A stretch of 24,379 nt of DNA from Bacteroidota bacterium (GTDB lineage Bacteria > Bacteroidota > Bacteroidia > Bacteroidales > VadinHA17). Numbering within the stretch: position 1 is the first letter of the stretch; every line of letters starts with the position of its first letter. A model generated the notes under the pieces. It did no database searches. It saw only the letters and a list, made by a program, of their open reading frames with translations, and was not told the origin of the DNA. The translations under genes were made by a program, and so were the position numbers. Location: NCBI GenBank assembly GCA_030593185.1, contig JAUVHQ010000003.1, positions 1-24,379 of the forward strand, given 5' to 3'. Of the stretch, positions 1 through 7,224 are shown piece after piece.

Positions 1-1
1 G

Positions 2-1096
2 GGAAAAGAACCTCTGGTAACCGGTCCTGATGAAAATGCTGTATACGAGCAGGTGATTGATATTGATGTGAGTAAGTTTATTATAAGGGTTTCAAAACCA
101 GGGAAACCTCATGATACTGTTGATATTACCAAGACCGGGAAAACGAAGATCGACTCGGCATTTATAGGCAGTTGCACTAACGGCAGGATGGAAGATATGA
201 GAACTACCGCCGGAGTGCTTGAAGGAAGAAAAGTTGCTCCCGGAGTGGTTTTAAAAATCGTCCCTTCAACTAATAAAATATGGGATCAGTGTCTTGAGGA
301 AGGGATTATCCTGACTTTCAAAAAGGCTGGAGCATTGGTTTCAAATGCAGGCTGTGCAGGTTGTGCTGCAGGACAGGTTGGGCAGAACGGACCGGGAGAG
401 ATCACAATCAGTACAGGTAACAGGAATTTCCCCGGCAAGCAGGGAAAAGGTGAAGTTTACCTTGCGTCACCTGCAGTGGCAGCTGCTTCAGCAGTGGCAG
501 GATATATCACTACTCCTGATAAAATACCTGCTGAACCGGCTGTTTTTAAACCTTCTGAGAAGCTGGAAAGGATTGAGAAGGCGAAAAAGGAGACTAAGCC
601 GTCATTTGATAAACCAATAATTGTGGAAGGCAGAGTATGGTTGATAGATCATGACAATATCGACACCGATATGATCTTTCATAACAAATATCTGACAATT
701 ACCGACTTAAATGAAATGGGTCAATATACCTTCGATAACCTTGAAGGATATGAGGATTTTGCCGGCAAGGCACAGAAAGGTGATATTGTTATTACAGGAA
801 AGAACTTCGGTAGCGGAAGCTCACGCCAGCAGGCAGTGGATTGTTTCAAATCGCTGGGTGTGCAGATTGTTCTTGCAAAATCGTTCGGCGCAATCTATGA
901 ACGGAATGCAATTAATGCTGCTTTCCCGATCATGGTATATAACACCCTGGATGAACTGGATATTAAAGATGGTGACAAAATCTATGTTAACTTTGAAACA
1001 GGCGAAATTAAAAACCTTGAAAACGGAAAATCAATAATAACAGATCCGTTCTCAGATGTACAGATGGAAATTTATCAGAATGATGGTTTGTTTTAA
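2..1096 (+). CDS. Fused LeuC-LeuD-type hydro-lyase (aconitase/isopropylmalate dehydratase family), 5' partial
   Basis: The reading frame is open from base 2, so the gene begins upstream of the window. The GTG at 53 is internal, because the codons before it continue the same protein. Visible are the end of the [4Fe-4S] catalytic part and the whole swivel (LeuD-like) domain. The cluster cysteines are Cys at 173-175 in a GSCTNGRMED motif and a Cys-x2-Cys pair at 353-355 and 362-364. The swivel domain begins near 625 and carries GKNFGSGSSRQQA, with the substrate-binding SSR; the usual following EH is QQ here. The family isomerises hydroxyacids by dehydration and rehydration (citrate, isopropylmalate, homocitrate, dimethylmalate). 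The substrate cannot be told from the sequence. A second family member follows after 65 bp, suggesting one operon. Homologues are often split into two subunits; here they form one chain. Confidence 0.85.
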   Translation, partial: GKEPLVTGPDENAVYEQVIDIDVSKFIIRVSKPGKPHDTVDITKTGKTKIDSAFIGSCTNGRMEDMRTTAGVLEGRKVAPGVVLKIVPSTNKIWDQCLEEGIILTFKKAGALVSNAGCAGCAAGQVGQNGPGEITISTGNRNFPGKQGKGEVYLASPAVAAASAVAGYITTPDKIPAEPAVFKPSEKLERIEKAKKETKPSFDKPIIVEGRVWLIDHDNIDTDMIFHNKYLTITDLNEMGQYTFDNLEGYEDFAGKAQKGDIVITGKNFGSGSSRQQAVDCFKSLGVQIVLAKSFGAIYERNAINAAFPIMVYNTLDELDIKDGDKIYVNFETGEIKNLENGKSIITDPFSDVQMEIYQNDGLF

Positions 1097-1100
1097 GAAA

Positions 1101-1130
1101 GGCAGACGGCAGAAGGCAAACGGCAGAAGG
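1101..1130. repeat. Heptamer tandem repeat (unit GGCAGAA)
   Basis: Four 7-bp units with small variations (GGCAGAC, GGCAGAA, GGCAAAC, GGCAGAA) begin 4 bp after the stop codon of the upstream gene. This belongs to the heptamer repeat class seen throughout the window. Confidence 0.8.
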
Positions 1131-1161
1131 GATGAGGTCATTGAAAATTAAAACATAAGTT

Positions 1162-2943
1162 ATGCCAGCAAAAACATTTGTAGAGAAGATCCTTGGTGCA
1201 GAAACCGGTTCTATTGTGTTCAGGAAACCGGATATTGTCCTTACACATGATAATACTACTTCTATTTACAAAACATTTCAGAAAATGGAGGGCAGGAAAG
1301 TAGCTGATCCTGGTCAGATGCTTGTAGTACTCGACCATAATGCACCCCCGACCAGCGCTATACTTGCTACTCAGTACCAGACTATCCGGGATATTGTCAA
1401 AGAGCAGGGAATAAAAAGATTCTACGATGCCGGAAAAGGAATTTGTCACCAGATAATGTCTTACCATGCAGAGCCAGGGATGATAATTGTCGGCAGCGAC
1501 AGCCATACATGTACGGCAGGTGCTTTTAATGCTCTGGCTGCCGGAATTGACCGTACCGAATCAGCCGGTATCTGGAAGCGGGGAGAAACATGGTTCCGTG
1601 TGCCGGGATCTATAAAGATAACTCTGCATGGTAAACTTAAAGAAGGTGTTTATGCAAAAGATATTTCATTATGGATCATTGGTGAAATCGGCTCAGCAGG
1701 TGCTAACTACATGTCGATCGAATACCATGGTGAAGGAATAAAAAGTCTTTCCATACCGGAACGAATGACACTTGCTAATCTTGCATCTGAGATGGGAGCA
1801 AAGAATGCGGTTTTTCCACCTGATGAGGTGCTTTCTGAGTTTTATCATGAGAAAGAGATCAAAGGAGTTTGGGCTGATAAAGGCGCTTATTATGAAAAAG
1901 AGATGGAGATAAATCTGGATGAACTATTTCCTCTTGTTGCAACGCCGCATCATGTTGATAATGTGAAAGCTGTTTCTGAGGTTCAGGGAACCAAACTGCA
2001 GCAGGGCTTGATTGGTACCTGCACAAATGGACGCCTGGAGGATTTACAGATAGCTGCTGATATACTTGACGGAAAGAAAGTAGCTGAAGGTTTTCAATTG
2101 CTTGTTATTCCTGCTTCTGAAAAAATATATCTCCAGGCAATTGATGAGGGGATTATCACCAAATTGATTAAAGCGGGAGCAAATGTTTTAAGTCCTTCAT
2201 GCGGACCATGCCTTGGGACAGGGCAGGGGATACCGGCTGACGAATACAAGGTTATTTCAACAGCAAACAGAAATTTCCTGGGACGTATGGGGAATAAGAA
2301 TGCTGAAATATACCTTGCTTCGCCTGCAACAGTTGCCTGTTCGGCTATTAAAGGTGAGATAACTGATCCACGAGGCATTAAAGCAGATGATAAATTCCCA
2401 TTTACAAAAGAGCAAAGTTCAACTCTTGAAATTAAAGAAGGTGAAATTAGAAGAATAAATGGAGTGTGGAACTACTCTGATGTGGATAACCTGAATACCG
2501 ATCAGATGTTTGCCGGGAATCTGACATACAATATCCTTAGTTCAGATGCTGAAGCTATCATGCCTTATCTTTTTAAAGATTTTGATCCTTCCTTCTCAGA
2601 AAATGTTAAGAAGGGTGATATGATCATGGCAGGTGATAACTTCGGGTGTGGCAGCAGCCGCGAGCATCCTTCTGTTGGGTTGGCACATGCAGGTATCAAG
2701 GCAATAATTGTAAAATCAGTCAACAGGATATTCTACCGTTCGGCTATAAACCAGGGACTTGTGCTTATTGTGCATCCTGAAGCGGTGGATGCATACCGGG
2801 AAGGGGATAGTGTTGATGTGAATTTTTTGGGAGGAAAAATAATAATAAAAGAAAAACAATTTTCATTTGCCCCCCTGCCGGACAAGCTTATGGATATTAT
2901 CAGTAAAAAAGGACTTGTGAATTGGGTCAAGGCACAGAGCTAA
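1162..2943 (+). CDS. Fused LeuC-LeuD-type hydro-lyase (aconitase/isopropylmalate dehydratase family)
   Basis: This 593-aa protein holds both subunits of the aconitase-superfamily dehydratases in one chain. Residues 1 to about 410 are the large-subunit part, with GSDSHTCTAG near 111-120, GTCTNGRLED with cluster Cys287, and SCGPC with Cys347 and Cys350, so all three [4Fe-4S] ligands are present. Residues from about 430 to 593 are the swivel domain, with GDNFGCGSSREH at about 491-502, the classic SSREH substrate motif. It resembles the preceding gene in architecture but differs at the swivel motif (REH against RQQ), so the two may use different substrates. The reaction is probably reversible dehydration of a tricarboxylic or alkylmalic acid. 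Candidates are 3-isopropylmalate, citrate, homocitrate or 2,3-dimethylmalate, and I cannot choose among them. It ends 14 bp before the convergent deacetylase gene. Confidence 0.85.
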   Translation: MPAKTFVEKILGAETGSIVFRKPDIVLTHDNTTSIYKTFQKMEGRKVADPGQMLVVLDHNAPPTSAILATQYQTIRDIVKEQGIKRFYDAGKGICHQIMSYHAEPGMIIVGSDSHTCTAGAFNALAAGIDRTESAGIWKRGETWFRVPGSIKITLHGKLKEGVYAKDISLWIIGEIGSAGANYMSIEYHGEGIKSLSIPERMTLANLASEMGAKNAVFPPDEVLSEFYHEKEIKGVWADKGAYYEKEMEINLDELFPLVATPHHVDNVKAVSEVQGTKLQQGLIGTCTNGRLEDLQIAADILDGKKVAEGFQLLVIPASEKIYLQAIDEGIITKLIKAGANVLSPSCGPCLGTGQGIPADEYKVISTANRNFLGRMGNKNAEIYLASPATVACSAIKGEITDPRGIKADDKFPFTKEQSSTLEIKEGEIRRINGVWNYSDVDNLNTDQMFAGNLTYNILSSDAEAIMPYLFKDFDPSFSENVKKGDMIMAGDNFGCGSSREHPSVGLAHAGIKAIIVKSVNRIFYRSAINQGLVLIVHPEAVDAYREGDSVDVNFLGGKIIIKEKQFSFAPLPDKLMDIISKKGLVNWVKAQS

Positions 2944-2957
2944 TTCTGGTTTGTTTT

Positions 2958-3893
2958 CTACTTCATTCTTAATTCCTTAATTTCTTTCCAGGTAATAGTA
3001 TAAATATTATTTTTTTCAAGCAGGGTCTTGAATTCATCACTTACCATGCAGTCATAATCCCGCTGCCTCCATGCAGAACCAAAATCAGGATGATTCTTGG
3101 AGATAGCCTGCATCTCAGCATTATCAATTGCAAGATGTACGATCAATTGGTTCAATCCGGGCTTTACATTTTCGATTATCTGGTTATATGCTTCTTGCCA
3201 TGCTGAAGGAGGAGTGCCGGCAGTGATCATGAAAAAATTATCCACAAAAACCTGATCAGGTCCTGTTAATTCCAGTATTTGCGGAGTTTGTTGTATTAAG
3301 TATGAAAGCATAAATACAGGGATATTATATTCATTACCCGCATTTATATATTCCTGGATAAACTCAGGAGTTGCGCCTACAGTTCCCATGTGTGTATCGA
3401 TATGAGTAGGATTAATCCCGAAAGCTATTGCCCTTTCAATCTGAGCCCTGATCTCTTTGCCAACTTCTAAAGGATCAGCATTTTTAGCTACTTCTTCAAC
3501 TGACGCATAAAAGTAGCCCTCTTCGGTTAAAAGACTTGGAATTTCAGAGGATGGTAATACTCCGTCCCATTTAAAGTCATCCCATTCAGCAGTAAGTGTT
3601 ATATGTACTCCAATATCCAAATCCTGGTGTTCTTTAAAATATTCTGCAAATTCGAAAAACCAGGGACATGGAACCATAATGCTGCCTGAAGTAATACCGT
3701 TTTTCTCAAATGCTTGTATTGATGCTGTATTTACTGAATGAGATAAGCCGATATCATCAGCATGGATAATAAGAAGTTTTGCATCCGCAGGGTATCCCAA
3801 TTGTTTAGCAAGGGTTTCCTTTTCCTGACCGCTTGCTATAAAGGAAATTAAAATTAATCCGGAAAAGATTTTAATAAAATTGTGATTTTTCAT
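2958..3893 (-). CDS. Exported YdjC/ChbG-family carbohydrate deacetylase-like protein
   Basis: This 311-aa protein starts with a hydrophobic signal peptide (about residues 7-22, ending FIASGQ), so it is probably periplasmic or lipid-anchored. The mature part has the YdjC metal-site motifs: HADD (His44, Asp46, Asp47), GVHITL (His97) and THIDTHMG (His164, His168). YdjC/ChbG enzymes remove N-acetyl groups from short amino-sugar oligomers such as diacetylchitobiose; the exact substrate here is unknown. Many Bacteroidota carry secreted homologues in glycan-degradation regions, but no neighbour here is a glycosidase. It converges on the dehydratase gene with only 14 bp between. The upstream region contains the 12-bp ACGTTATTAAT repeat about 150 bp before the start. 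Confidence 0.85.
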   Translation of the reverse strand: MKNHNFIKIFSGLILISFIASGQEKETLAKQLGYPADAKLLIIHADDIGLSHSVNTASIQAFEKNGITSGSIMVPCPWFFEFAEYFKEHQDLDIGVHITLTAEWDDFKWDGVLPSSEIPSLLTEEGYFYASVEEVAKNADPLEVGKEIRAQIERAIAFGINPTHIDTHMGTVGATPEFIQEYINAGNEYNIPVFMLSYLIQQTPQILELTGPDQVFVDNFFMITAGTPPSAWQEAYNQIIENVKPGLNQLIVHLAIDNAEMQAISKNHPDFGSAWRQRDYDCMVSDEFKTLLEKNNIYTITWKEIKELRMK

Positions 3894-4042
3894 TTTTAAA
3901 TATTTGAATCTTTATTTTAAGTTCTATTGTCGGTTAAATTTAATAAAAGTTATATCATTTTTTTTATTTTTAGATATCATTTTTGTTTTGTTTTTTTTCT
4001 AATAAACAAAAAAACTGTTGCTATACTTTTTATGAAACAAAA

Positions 4043-4093
4043 TTAATAACGTTATTAATTACGTTATTAATGCCGTTATTAATGCCGTTATTC
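4043..4093. repeat. 12-bp tandem repeat (unit ACGTTATTAATK) with palindromic start
   Basis: Units start at 4049, 4061, 4073 and 4085 (the last is partial): ACGTTATTAATT, ACGTTATTAATG, CCGTTATTAATG and CCGTTATTC. The first unit lies in a perfect 16-bp palindrome at 4043-4058. The same unit recurs at 24268-24290 near the other end of the window. Both loci lie upstream of leftward genes for exported hydrolases. It could be a multi-site operator or a repeat family. Confidence 0.8.
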
Positions 4094-4140
4094 TTTTTAT
4101 AAATTTCGAATAACATCTTACATTCTTAACCCGTAACTCG

Positions 4141-4171
4141 CTTCGTCCGCCGTAGTAGTAACGAAGGCGGA
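4141..4171. repeat. REP-like element with interleaved inverted arms
   Basis: CTTCGT (4141-4146) is complementary to ACGAAG (4161-4166), and TCCGCC (4146-4151) to GGCGGA (4166-4171). The interleaved arms give an H-type pseudoknot-like topology or two alternative hairpins. It is more GC-rich than its surroundings, as dispersed palindromic elements often are. Only one copy is seen in this window. Confidence 0.5.
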
Positions 4172-4346
4172 TAACCCGAAACACTGAATCACATTCTCAC
4201 ATCCTTCCCTCGCTTTTCCTATAACAGGCTGGTAATACTAATTAGTTACGAATAATTTATTATGTTTGCTGACAATAAGAACATAGTTTTACAAATTGAT
4301 TAAAAAAATAACCTTGATTTTTAGGTTTCATAAATAATTAGTTAAT

Positions 4347-4374
4347 AGTCAGCAGTCCACAGTCGACAGTCCAC
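4347..4374. repeat. Heptamer tandem repeat (unit AGTCCAC)
   Basis: Four consecutive 7-bp units are present: AGTCAGC, AGTCCAC, AGTCGAC and AGTCCAC. They lie about 200 bp upstream of aprB. Confidence 0.8.
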
Positions 4375-4466
4375 AAAAAAGTAAATAACAATAAAACAAT
4401 TATAACACACGATTCCTTAATCATATAATTCAAAATCCAAAAAAGTATAAATAGCTTAGTCTTCAG

Positions 4467-4497
4467 ATTGCCGACTGCCGACTGAAGATTGCCGACT
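4467..4497. repeat. Heptamer tandem repeat (units ATTGCCG/ACTGCCG)
   Basis: Four 7-bp units plus a partial unit are present: ATTGCCG, ACTGCCG, ACTGAAG, ATTGCCG and ACT. The unit is closely related to the block at 14966-15021 beside the Crp/Fnr gene. Confidence 0.8.
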
Positions 4498-4577
4498 TAA
4501 AAATGCAAAGTATAATGAAATTAGCCATTATCAAACCATAAATATTAAAATTCCGATACTTTAAAATAGCTTTATTT

Positions 4578-5012
4578 ATGCCAAGTTTTATAATAAACGA
4601 GAAATGTGATGGGTGTAAAGCGCTGGACAGAACTGCTTGCGAGTATATTTGTCCCAATGATCTGATTGTATTGGACAAAGTAAAGAACAAAGCATACAAC
4701 CGTGCAGTGGACATGTGCTGGGAATGTTACAGTTGTGTTAAAATATGTCCTACCCAGGCAATTGAGGTAAGAGGCTATGCCGACTTTATGCCTCTTGGAG
4801 CTGTGGTCCAGCCATTGCGTAGTACAGACACAATTATGTGGGCTGTACGTTTCAGGAATAAAATGATCAAGCGTTTTAAATTTCCAATCCGGACAATTCC
4901 TGAAGGGACCATTGAACCGGATGCCGGATTTGAAACCGGAACGGACGATTTGAAAAGTCCGCTATTAAGAACTGAACCGGATTCCCTGGGAACTGAACTT
5001 TTCAAAAAGTAA
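4578..5012 (+). CDS. aprB: Adenylylsulfate (APS) reductase, beta subunit
   Basis: This 144-aa ferredoxin-like subunit brings electrons to AprA in the cytoplasm for APS + 2e- to sulfite + AMP, or the reverse. All eight cluster cysteines are visible: Cys10, 13, 21, 25 and Cys47, 50, 53, 57. The stretch KCDGC, then YICPNDL, then CWECYSCVKICP is diagnostic of AprB. Trp48, between two cluster cysteines, matches the tryptophan implicated in electron transfer in the Archaeoglobus enzyme. The segment DTIMWAVRFRNK..KRFKFPIRT..EG is the typical AprB beta-sheet region. The tail that wraps around AprA is shorter than I recall for Desulfovibrio AprB (about 165 aa). It is followed after 15 bp by aprA, in the canonical order. 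No sat gene lies upstream. Confidence 0.95.
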   Translation: MPSFIINEKCDGCKALDRTACEYICPNDLIVLDKVKNKAYNRAVDMCWECYSCVKICPTQAIEVRGYADFMPLGAVVQPLRSTDTIMWAVRFRNKMIKRFKFPIRTIPEGTIEPDAGFETGTDDLKSPLLRTEPDSLGTELFKK

Positions 5013-5027
5013 AATAAAAACTTCATA

Positions 5028-6920
5028 ATGAATCCTGATAATTTCGAAACTATCCATATCGATACCGACCTGCTTATTCTTGGTGGGGGAATGGCTGCCT
5101 GTGGTGCTGCTTTTGAGGCAGCTCACTGGGCGAAGAAAAATAATTTAAAAGTAACTCTGGTAGACAAAGCTGCAATGGAAAGAAGTGGCGCTGTTGCAAT
5201 GGGTCTGTCTGCTATCAATATGTACCTGGGATTAAAAGATGGAAAAAACAGTGTTGAGGATTATGTAAATTATGTAAAAACCGATCTGATGGGGATTGCC
5301 CGGGATGACCTGGTAGCAAACATTGCCCGTCATGTTGATTCGTCAGTTCACCTGTTTGAGAAATGGGGATTGCCGATGTGGAAAGATGATGAAGGAAACT
5401 ACATTAATGAAGGACGCTGGCAGATTATGATACATGGTGAATCATACAAAAATATTGTTTCAGAAGCAGCTAAAAATGCACTAAGGGATATGGGAGAGAA
5501 CGGGCAGTACTTTGAAAGGATATTTATTACCGAACCGGTAATGGAAGGTGACAGATGTGTTGGTGCTGCAGGATTTAGTGTCAGGGAGAACAAATTTTAT
5601 ATTTTCAAAGCCAAAGCTGTTCTTGATGTAATGGGTGGAGCAGTTCATATTTTTCGTCCGCGTTCTGTTGGTGAAGGACTTGGAAGATCATGGTATCCAC
5701 CGTTCAATTCAGGAGCAAGTGCCTATTTTACACTTAAGGCAGGAGCTGAAATGACATGCCAGGAGGTGAGGTTTGTACCGGTTCGTTTTAAAGATTCATA
5801 CGGACCTGTAGGTGCATGGTTCCTTTTGTTTAAAGCGAAAGCAACCAATGCAAAAGGTGAAGACTATATGGTAACAAGAGCGTCTGAACTGGAAAAATGG
5901 GCTCCTTACGGTACAGCAAAACCTACTCCGGCAAACCTCAGGAACTACCTGATGTTACTGGAGCTGGAGGAAGGGAACGGACCAATTTATATGCAGACAG
6001 GTGAAGCGATAAAAGAACTGGTGGCAAATATACCTGATGAAAAAGAGGCTAAAAGAAAATTAAAAATGCTGGAATCGGAAGCATGGGAAGACTTTCTGAA
6101 TATGACAATCAGCCAGGCTCTCAATTGGGCTGCTCATAATATTATGCCCGAGAAACAACCTTCAGAAATTTCAGCCTGTGAACCTTATTTTATCAGTTCA
6201 CATTCAGGAGCATCAGGAGCATGGATAAGCGGACCTGAAGATCTGGCTCCTTCAGATCATTTCTGGGGATATGATAACATGACAACTATTAAGGGATTAT
6301 TCGCCGCAGGAGATGCTTCAGGAGCTTCATCTCATAAGTTCTCTTCCGGTTCGTTTACAGAAGGCAGAATTGCAGCCAAAGCAGCTCTTGCCTTTTGTGT
6401 GGATAACCCTGAAACTGCTTCTATTGATGAGGCAAAAGTTCAGGAAATAAAAGAAAAAATATTGCAGCCATTAGCTACTTTCGATGAACACAAGGACTAT
6501 ACGAATGATGAAGATGTTAATCCGAACTACATTAAACCGAAAATGTTCATGTTCCGGCTGCAAAAGATTATGGACGAATATGCAGGAGGCGCATCAGTGG
6601 GTTTTAAAACATCAAAAGCACTACTGGACAAAGGTCTTGAGTTCCTGCAATATATGAAAGAAGATGCTGAGAAACTTGCTGCGTCCGACCTGAATGAACT
6701 GATGCGTTGCTGGGAAAATATTCACCGGATGTGGCAGGCAGAATCTCATTTAAGAACCATCCTTTTCAGGGAAGAAACAAGGTGGCCCGGATACTATTTC
6801 CGGACCGATTTTCCTGAAATGAAAGAGGATTGGAAATGCTTTGCAAATTGTATGTGGGATCCCGGGACAGGAGAATGGGAGATGATTAGGAGAGAAGTTA
6901 TAGAAGAAAGTAAAAAGTAA
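5028..6920 (+). CDS. aprA: Adenylylsulfate (APS) reductase, alpha subunit (flavoprotein)
   Basis: This 630-aa FAD subunit of the fumarate-reductase superfamily is near the usual 620-660 aa. The dinucleotide-binding motif is LILGGGMAACGAA (about 16-28). From the Archaeoglobus structures as I recall them, active-site counterparts are Asn64 (SAINMYLG), Trp222 (RSWYPP), Arg253 (VPVRFKD) and His392 (SSHSGASGAW). The stretches EVRFVPVRFKDSYGPVGAW and GLFAAGDASGASSHKFSSGSF are strongly AprA-like and separate it from FrdA/SdhA. The enzyme forms a cytoplasmic complex with AprB and interconverts APS with sulfite + AMP. Direction (sulfate reduction or sulfite oxidation) cannot be decided from the sequence. 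The last codons, encoding SKK, and the stop lie inside a heptamer repeat that continues downstream. Confidence 0.95.
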   Translation: MNPDNFETIHIDTDLLILGGGMAACGAAFEAAHWAKKNNLKVTLVDKAAMERSGAVAMGLSAINMYLGLKDGKNSVEDYVNYVKTDLMGIARDDLVANIARHVDSSVHLFEKWGLPMWKDDEGNYINEGRWQIMIHGESYKNIVSEAAKNALRDMGENGQYFERIFITEPVMEGDRCVGAAGFSVRENKFYIFKAKAVLDVMGGAVHIFRPRSVGEGLGRSWYPPFNSGASAYFTLKAGAEMTCQEVRFVPVRFKDSYGPVGAWFLLFKAKATNAKGEDYMVTRASELEKWAPYGTAKPTPANLRNYLMLLELEEGNGPIYMQTGEAIKELVANIPDEKEAKRKLKMLESEAWEDFLNMTISQALNWAAHNIMPEKQPSEISACEPYFISSHSGASGAWISGPEDLAPSDHFWGYDNMTTIKGLFAAGDASGASSHKFSSGSFTEGRIAAKAALAFCVDNPETASIDEAKVQEIKEKILQPLATFDEHKDYTNDEDVNPNYIKPKMFMFRLQKIMDEYAGGASVGFKTSKALLDKGLEFLQYMKEDAEKLAASDLNELMRCWENIHRMWQAESHLRTILFREETRWPGYYFRTDFPEMKEDWKCFANCMWDPGTGEWEMIRREVIEESKK

Positions 6921-6985
6921 ATAGTAAGTAGTAAATAGTAAGAAGGCAGAAGGCAGAAGGCAGAAGGTAGAAAACAGAGGGCAGA
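6909..6985. repeat. Heptamer tandem repeat, 11 units, overlapping the aprA stop
   Basis: Eleven units stay in one 7-bp register. The first five are AGTAAAA, AGTAAAT, AGTAAGT, AGTAAAT and AGTAAGA; they are followed by AGGCAGA (three times), AGGTAGA, AAACAGA and GGGCAGA. The aprA stop codon (6918-6920) lies within the second unit, so the repeat supplies the end of the protein. Confidence 0.9.
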
Positions 6986-7105
6986 AGCTTGCCACGTTTA
7001 CCCCATGAAATTCTTTTTATTTCATCGGGGTGAAATGCGACGCCTGCCCTGTGAAATTTGAGGTACGAAAATATTTCACCAGGGAAGGAGCATATTTCAC
7101 TGTGG
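6986..7105 (+). repeat. Structured dispersed repeat, copy 1
   Basis: The core at 7051-7105 matches 13448-13502 at 53 of 55 positions by eye, in the same orientation. Copy 1 has a hairpin CCCTGTGAAAT (7047-7057) with ATTTCACCAGGG (7073-7084), and a second CCCCATGAAAT (7001-7011) with ATTTCATCGGGG (7019-7030). The motif GTGAAAT and its complement recur throughout. It resembles a REP/BIME or small MITE-like element; no ORF or transposase is present. Confidence 0.8.
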
Positions 7106-7113
7106 GCAAAAGT

Positions 7114-7174
7114 GAAGAGCATAGAGCAAAGGGCTAAGAGCGAAGAAAATTGCACCTAGTACCCAGTACCTCAT
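7114..7174. repeat. Heptamer tandem repeat shared with the qmoB-qmoC gap
   Basis: The units are GAAGAGC, ATAGAGC, AAAGGGC, TAAGAGC and GAAGAAA (7114-7148), then ACCTAGT, ACCCAGT and ACCTCAT (7154-7174). The first block is nearly identical to 10690-10724. Confidence 0.85.
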
Positions 7175-7224
7175 AAAATAGTAAATTCATTATATTTTTT
7201 AATTTCTAATTTTAAATTTCTTCA

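Larger units (their letters stand above)
3894..4577. other. 684-bp gene-free, AT-rich spacer with several repeat types
   Basis: No convincing gene lies between the divergent deacetylase and aprB. The stretch holds poly-T-rich sequence (3956-4010), the 12-bp palindromic repeat (4043-4093), a REP-like inverted element (4141-4171) and two heptamer repeat blocks (4347-4374 and 4467-4497). A TATGTTTG box at 4261-4268 fits the Bacteroidota -7 consensus but is 310 bp from aprB, so its role is uncertain. Confidence 0.7.
6921..7224. other. 304-bp repeat-filled gap inside the apr-qmo cluster
   Basis: No gene is seen between aprA and qmoA. The gap consists of heptamer repeats (to 6985), a structured dispersed element (6986-7105), a second heptamer block (7114-7174) and about 50 bp of AT-rich leader before qmoA. 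Short + strand hairpins in the dispersed element could cause partial termination or mRNA processing. Confidence 0.75.

Noticed and set aside
345..1037. Frameshift or overlapping genes inside the first dehydratase
   Set aside because: The main frame is continuous through to the stop with family motifs on both sides; the other frames are shadows.
4261..4268. TATGTTTG as the apr promoter
   Set aside because: It fits the -7 consensus but is 310 bp from aprB with no matching -33 element, in a spacer where chance matches are likely.
6750..7155. Two - strand ORFs with repeated LLPSAF and YYLLFTF-like peptides
   Set aside because: They are translations of the heptamer repeats opposite aprA and the aprA-qmoA gap; the peptide repetition only reflects the 7-bp period.
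6909..7174. Possible CRISPR array from regularly spaced repeats
   Set aside because: The units are 7 bp, contiguous and variable, with no unique spacers, and there are no cas genes nearby.
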